DNA of 64,000 nucleotides, from the NCBI GenBank assembly GCA_027596035.1, contig JADGJA010000020.1, positions 1 to 64,000 of the forward strand, read 5' to 3'. The notes below the pieces were generated by a model that saw only the letters and a program-made list of their open reading frames with translations, did no database searches and was not told where the DNA came from. Shown piece after piece: positions 59,379-64,000 of the stretch. The DNA comes from Thoreauomyces humboldtii. Lineage: Eukaryota; Chytridiomycota; Chytridiomycetes; Spizellomycetales; Powellomycetaceae. Made by a program: the position numbers and the translations under genes. Every line of letters begins with the position of its first letter. Positions within the stretch are counted from its first letter, which is position 1.

Positions 59379-60814
59379 TCAGAACTGGGCGTTGGGAAGG
59401 TACTTGCGCACCCTGCCGACGACAACGTCCTGAGCCCTGTCGACGACGGAATCCTCGAGCCTCCTGTGTCCCTCGACGACGACGCCCCTGGCCTTCTCCT
59501 GCAGTCCCTCGGAGAGTCCCTTGACGACGTTCAGGAGCTTGTCCTCGATGTCCGCCACCAGACCCCGCTGTCCACCGGTGGCGGCGTCGGCGGCACCTCC
59601 GAACACGGACTGCAGGGGGCCGCGGATGTGGGCCGGAAGCTCGGCGAACAGGGCCTGCTCGATCTGGACCAGGTTCTGGTGGAGCGTCTGGTGGAGCATC
59701 CTCTTGACGATGGCGAGACCCTCGGCGATCTTGGTCGACAGGAGCGAGGTGAGGCCCGACGCGGCTCCCTGGGGGAGAGCGAGACCCCGGTCGGTCGAGT
59801 CGTGGTTCTCCTTGTTGCCTCCGAAGAACCCCTTGAGCGTGCCGACGGCGTCCTCCACGCCGGCTCCGCCCACCTCGCGAGGCGAGATGTTGCCGTGGAG
59901 GTACGTCTTGAACTGCTCGATGGCGTCGTGGGAGAAGCCGTCGGCGAGTCCCCGGTGCTTTTCGGTCAGGAGGACGTCGAGCTTTGCGCGAAGCTCGGGG
60001 ATGAGGGCGTCGGCCTTGGCGCGAGGGTCGATGGCCGACGAAAGGCTGTTCTGGGTCTGCTCGGCAAACGCCGTGACGCTGTGGAGAGCGTCCGAGATGA
60101 TGCCGCGGTCGGTAGGTCCCGTGATGGGATCGCGGGGATCGCGGGTGACGGGCGAGAGAAGGTCTCGGGAAGCAGGGACGGTCGCGTCGTAACCCCCGTT
60201 GCTGACCGGAGTCTGATTGGCGTACCCGTAACCGCCTCCGCCTTGCTGCGGGTTGGCGTAACCGCCGTTGTTGACAGGAGCCTGGTTCGAGTAGCCACCG
60301 TTGTTGACAGGCGCCTGGTTGCCGTAGCCACCGCCGCCAAAGCCCTGAGCAGGAGCGCCTTGAGCTCCCCCGTTGACAGACGCATTGGCGTTGGTAGCGT
60401 CGTCCGAGTGGAAAGCCGAAAAGTCGCCGTGGAAGATCTGCTGGAACACGAGGTGGACCTTGGCCTCGAGCTCGTCCAAAGACATCTTCTGGAACTGCGA
60501 GATCTCGTTGGCCACCAAGGGCGAGAGCTCAGGTTTCAAACCTAACGACAAGGCAGGCTCGTGAGTTCACGAGGACATACATCTTCACGATTGCCTAAGG
60601 GTCAACGACACGTACCATCCAGGTAAGAATCGATGGCGTTGGTGACAAAGCCCGGAAGCTTGAAGGGCAGGGCACGGTCTCCGGGCTGGACGGGACTGGC
60701 GGTGTTGGCGCCTTGGTCCGAGAATGCTTGGGTAGCTGCAGGTACAAGTTTAGGAACAGCTTAGCTTCACTGCGTGGGGGGAGTCAAGTGCATACCTTCT
60801 TTGAAGAACTCCAT
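59379..60814 (-). CDS. Unknown protein with Gly/Asn-rich tandem repeats, 3 exons, 433 aa
   Basis: Exons 60814-60796, 60735-60616 and 60541-59379 join in matching phases. The product starts MEFFKEATQAFSDQGAN and ends RVRKYLPNAQF. After an N-terminal helical part (SLDELEAKVHLVFQQIFHGD) there is a segment of imperfect repeats around NQAPVNNGGYSN (four copies near 60.18-60.32 kb) with QQGGGGYGY. The C-terminal 270 residues are rich in predicted amphipathic helix (KADALIPELRAKLDVLLTEK, KIAEGLAIVKRMLHQTLHQ) and no membrane segment or signal peptide is seen. I do not recognise a characterised family. The conserved-looking N-terminal exon and the splice sites support a real gene. Function unknown. 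Confidence 0.8.
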
Positions 60815-61201
60815 GTTGTGATGCTTCTATAAAATTGAATTGAGAACCTGGTTAACGAAGGGTACCGAGAACTGCTCTATGTGTGTTCAGGATTAGCTGG
60901 AAGATGCGAGGTGTGCTGTGCCTGATGGCGGCGGGCGGCGGCCGGCTATGACGTTTGCCGTTGACGTTTGTACGACAGCCAGGATTCATTTTGTCAAACA
61001 CCTCGTTCCCATCGGCAATCATTACAAGTGCTACGAACGATTCGTACGATGTCACGCTCGTGTTTTCCATTTGCAGATCGCTTGCCTTGGAGAAGAATGC
61101 GAAAGACTATCTACCAGAGTTCACTCGATGGAGCGGCTCTATGCCCATGTACTGCATGGGGCTCCCGGTTCGAGGTCTCAAAAAAATATGTAATGATACG
61201 T
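60815..61201. other. Gap between the EEP-family gene and the 433-aa gene
   Basis: 387 bp upstream of the 433-aa gene and downstream of the EEP gene, both minus strand. Nothing coding is supported. Confidence 0.35.
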
Positions 61202-62287
61202 CTACCAAACAAAATCGGCCGCCACGGCAAAGTGATCGCTGAGGGAACTGAACGGTTGTCCTTCGACCAAGAACTTTTCCACCCGAGCGTTCTCGAAACT
61301 GACCGGCCGCGCGGTCAGCGGTTCCCCGGTAGCAGCAGCAGCAGCAGCAGCAGGAGGAGGAGCATCCTGAGATTCCGACGTCGTCTCGTCCTTGGGCACC
61401 AGACTGAGGATGTAGTCCAGACACTTTCTGTCAGGCTCCTGAAGTCCTTCCCCGACCCTCAACCGACTGGTCGTGACGGGGAACGATCCCGTGCCCTGTC
61501 TCACGACGTCCTCGACGACGTACGCGACGTCCTCCCCGTCGCGTGCATCGCTGCTGTTGCTGCTGTTGCTGCTGCCATGGTTTCTGTGGCCGGCGTAGAC
61601 GGCCATCATCCTTGCGTACTCTCCACCGTCCGACGTGGCCATGTCGCGTATGGCGTCCACGTTGAGATCCCCGCAGAGGAGAACGGGTTCGCCCTTGATC
61701 CTCCGACCGCTGTCGCCGTCACCGTGGAGGACCCTGTCGATGAAGGCCTTTGTCTCCACGAACTGTCTCGCCCTCAGCTCGAGAGCTCTGCTCGAGTCGC
61801 ACGACTGGAAGTGACTGGTGAAGACGTGGACGCGTCTGTTCGGTCGTGTCGTCGTCGTCGTCGTCGTCGATGCAGGCTCCATGGCATCCGCGTCGTCGGG
61901 AAGTCGAACCCTGACGTACAAGACGCCTTTGGCCGCCAACCAGTCCCCGACCTCGGTCCCCCTCCCGAACGTCGTCTCCTCCACTCCCTCTATGGGCCAC
62001 CTGGAGACCACGAGCAGTCCCGCGTCCACCCTCAGCCTCCACAGTGAGGGGACCCTCCCCGCGGCGCTGTGGACGAGCCCGGCGTCCTTGGCGAGGGAGA
62101 CGAGGAGGTCCCTGCGGGAGGAGAGGGAGCCGAAGGTCTCCTGGAAGCAGACAATGTCGTAGGACGAAAAGTGGGAAGCGAAGAGACGGATGCGTTCCTC
62201 CTTCCAGTCGCCGCCCTTGTTGGTGCGGTCCGAGACGCCAGGTGGTCGGAGGAAGAAGTTCAGGGTGAGGATGCGCGCTCGTGGCAT
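61202..62287 (-). CDS. Endonuclease/exonuclease/phosphatase-family hydrolase resembling neutral sphingomyelinase, 361 aa
   Basis: Single-exon member of the Mg-dependent EEP phosphodiesterase superfamily. Ordered catalytic motifs: LTLNFFLRP at the N-terminus, the metal-binding Glu in CFQETFGS (about residue 50), FTSHFQS, GDLNVDAIRD (Asp/Asn pair) and the terminal LSDHFAVAADF with the catalytic His. LDYIL lies between. This order and spacing best match neutral sphingomyelinase / ISC1-like enzymes, which cleave sphingomyelin or inositol phosphosphingolipids. Unlike ISC1 it lacks the two C-terminal membrane helices and stops right after the SDH motif, so it may be soluble or act on a different phosphodiester. 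Two homopolymeric runs (Thr7 and Ala8), encoded by triplet repeats at about 61847-61868 and 61329-61352, sit in loops. The substrate is not determined by sequence. Confidence 0.85.
   Translation of the reverse strand: MPRARILTLNFFLRPPGVSDRTNKGGDWKEERIRLFASHFSSYDIVCFQETFGSLSSRRDLLVSLAKDAGLVHSAAGRVPSLWRLRVDAGLLVVSRWPIEGVEETTFGRGTEVGDWLAAKGVLYVRVRLPDDADAMEPASTTTTTTTRPNRRVHVFTSHFQSCDSSRALELRARQFVETKAFIDRVLHGDGDSGRRIKGEPVLLCGDLNVDAIRDMATSDGGEYARMMAVYAGHRNHGSSNSSNSSDARDGEDVAYVVEDVVRQGTGSFPVTTSRLRVGEGLQEPDRKCLDYILSLVPKDETTSESQDAPPPAAAAAAATGEPLTARPVSFENARVEKFLVEGQPFSSLSDHFAVAADFVW
61326..61353 (-). repeat. CAG/CTG-type triplet repeat encoding poly-Ala in the EEP protein
   Basis: AGCAGC... triplets on the plus strand are read on the minus strand as GCT/GCTG Ala codons (Ala run after APPP). 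This is a coding microsatellite in a loop before the final SDH motif. Confidence 0.7.
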
Positions 62288-63258
62288 TCTGCTTTCTCTT
62301 TTTTTTCTTCGTGGCTGGGTTTCGAGGGAGGATGGCCGAGTGAGGATTGAAACTTCGTAGGGTGCTGCCTGTATTGAATGGACTGGGAGGGATCGGTGTT
62401 CGGCTTGTCAGAATACCTCGTGGGGAATGCTGGCGTGTGTGACGGCTGTACAGTAGCAGTGGCGGTAACGAAGTGCCTCGAGGCGAAAGACCGGTGGTGT
62501 CCGGCAGAGTCGGACAGCGTCGTACCCGTTACGATGACTCCTCGATGTGACTCATTCTCATTAGACAGGCTGAGGCTCTCGAATCTCTCTCGCACAAGAC
62601 ACCCCCCCCCCCTTGGCTGCTGCGCATGCCTCAATACCAACGTTCTCTCATCCCTCAGCACAAGTCGTGTGGCTGATCTGGTAAGGCGCGTGTTCCACTT
62701 CCGCAAGGTCGTGGGATCGACCTTCGCTGGGCGGCCGAGGACGTAAATCTGAAAATTAACAGGTTATGGTCCATCACGGGGCTTGGGCATTCTGGGGAGT
62801 GAAGGTCAACTGACCCCTTTGTGTTTTGCTTCTCAGACCAAAATACCGATGCGATGCGCGATTGTTGTTGCGTCGTCATCCACCAGTCGCAGCGGGCGTC
62901 CCTCATGCAAGGCTGAGAGTTGACGATTTGCTTGCCGCTGTCTCTCATCCTGCGTCTGGACCGATCGACGTCAAGAACTCACTTGCTGAAGTTCTCAAGT
63001 ACTCCTCCAACCTTTGGTACTTCATCTGCATCATGTACTCAGCCTCAGTCTGGGCTTGCACTCTGCCTCCATCCTTTGGACAGCGGCAGTTGACCCGCGA
63101 AGTGTTCAGCGCCATTACTCGTTACCCAAGTCTCGCCGCCGCCAGGTCATTCATGAATCGCATGTCCTTTTATCCAAATCTATACAGTCTCCACGATAGT
63201 GGAGAGGTTGGGATGTTTCAAAACATCGGTGCCGATTCTTCAAATGCTAGGGTAGACC
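62288..63258. other. Gap between the C1q-like gene and the EEP gene
   Basis: About 970 bp. It should contain the EEP promoter and the 3' UTR of the C1q-like gene. A poly-C run of about 11 lies near 62602-62612. Open stretches here have no recognisable family. Confidence 0.35.
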
Positions 63259-64000
63259 TCAGAGCTTCCTTAGGCCAAGGAAGCCGTGTCCCATGGTGCC
63301 CTTCTTGGCGCCCTGGTAATGTACAGAGAGGGTGGACTTGGGTGGGAGAGACAAAAAGTCCTGAGAACGAGGAAAAGAGGAAGGGTTTTAGTCATTCCCG
63401 TTCTGGATTTCAGTTCTCTGCCTTTTCAAAGTCTTACCAGGAGGCTGATGCCGGTGCATGTCCCTTCTTCGACGCGACCTTGTCCGTCTGTCACGAAGCC
63501 GCTGGAGTGGTGAACGACGTAGGAGGGCGAGTTGATGGCCGACAGGACCGACTCGCCGTTGACCACGAGCTGGATGGATGGCTTGCTCTTCGTGAAGAAA
63601 GCAAACGAGATCTCGTAGAGACCAGCTTCCGCTACCCGGATGTTAATGGAATCGCGGTCCCATTTGAAGTTTTCCGGGTCTGACGAAAATGATGAACCCA
63701 TGTTAGCCAAGAAGTCGAAAGGCGCGAGTCAACAAGGAAATCTTCAAAACGCACCATTGTTGTTTGTTTCAAAGTTCCACGGTACAGCACCGCCTTGCTT
63801 CAAGGTTCCGGATTTCCAAAGCCATTGACCGTACCGAAGGAACGGCTGCTGAGCTACCTGCTGGGCAAACGTGGCCTTGCACGCGCTCACGTCCGAGCAC
63901 ACCATGAAGAGCTTCTCGTCAAAATCTCTTGTCAGACGTCTGGACAGCTTGTCCAGGTCTCGATCGTTGTATCCGACAACAGAACTCTCAGACGTCTGAC
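63259..64000 (-). CDS. C1q/TNF-like jelly-roll domain protein, 3' part only, continues beyond the window
   Basis: Three minus-strand exons: 64000(edge)-63755, 63679-63438 and 63360-63259, joined by canonical introns in matching phase and ending in TGA at 63259. The visible C-terminus of about 195 residues begins with a helical stretch (DRDLDKLSRRLTRDFDEKLF). It leads into LRYGQWLWKSGTLKQGGAVP, then a beta-rich jelly-roll: FKWDRDSINIRVAEAGLYEI, KPSIQLVVNGESVLSAINS, GTCTGISLLDFLSLPP and GHGFLGLRKL. Proteins with this C1q-like C-terminal domain behind coiled coil or zinc-finger N-termini are common in protists and zoosporic fungi. Their function is unknown. The N-terminal part lies outside the window. 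Confidence 0.8.

Noticed and set aside
58177..60545. Plus-strand frames of 328 codons (58177-59163) and 403 codons (59334-60545)
   Set aside because: They are alternative-frame shadows of the ERT1-like gene and of the minus-strand 433-aa gene. The real frames have domains, start codons and splice logic.
1..64000. tRNA, rRNA or CRISPR features
   Set aside because: No cloverleaf with A/B box spacing, rRNA-like stretch, or regularly spaced identical repeats was seen on either strand by eye. A tRNAscan or Rfam search would be decisive.

Overview
This 64 kb window looks like nuclear DNA of a zoosporic (flagellated) fungus, most likely a chytrid. The fungal signals are a Zn2Cys6 transcription factor of the ERT1 type with a PAS domain and a HAL4/HAL5/NPR1-type protein kinase. 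The zoosporic signal is a large HYDIN-like gene, an axonemal central-pair protein kept only by lineages with motile flagella. Most genes are split by short canonical GT-AG introns (about 47-112 nt, often with a CTAAC-like branch site), intergenic gaps are short, and there is no sign of bacterial operons, CRISPR or tRNA/rRNA genes. Exon structures given here were worked out by hand from splice sites and reading-frame phase.

Left part (1-20 kb): a bestrophin/UPF0187-type membrane channel (minus) is divergent from EFL1, the ribosome-maturation GTPase (plus). A 15-exon TRS120/TRAPPC9 gene (minus) is divergent from LSM1 (plus). About 1 kb without a convincing gene follows, then a HAL-type Ser/Thr kinase and the RING ubiquitin ligase RNF10/MAG2 (both plus).

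Centre (20-48 kb), all minus strand: a HYDIN-like gene of about 11 kb, cohesin SCC3/STAG, a 2.3 kb stretch with only one weak gene candidate, a gamma-tubulin complex component of the GCP5/6 type, and cytosolic HSP90 ending in MEEVD. HYDIN is the odd locus. Every other gene I reconstructed in full splices cleanly, but HYDIN needs at least seven separate single-base frame corrections, all of the same sign. It also has a 17-bp tandem duplication where an ASH domain seems to be missing, an in-frame His/Asp-rich repeat insertion of about 940 bp with two TAG codons, and a 180-bp tandem duplication that includes the start codon.

Right part (48-64 kb): HSP90 shares a divergent, GA/CT-rich upstream region with BRR2, the spliceosomal helicase (one 6.7 kb exon, plus). 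Then come the ERT1-like regulator (plus, single exon), a 433-aa protein with Gly/Asn-rich repeats (minus), an EEP-family phosphodiesterase resembling neutral sphingomyelinase (minus), and the 3' part of a C1q-like jelly-roll gene that runs off the right edge (minus).

Most genes are housekeeping and unrelated in pathway, as usual for eukaryotic chromosomes: ribosome maturation, vesicle tethering, mRNA decay, splicing, cohesion, microtubule nucleation, chaperoning and flagellar motility.
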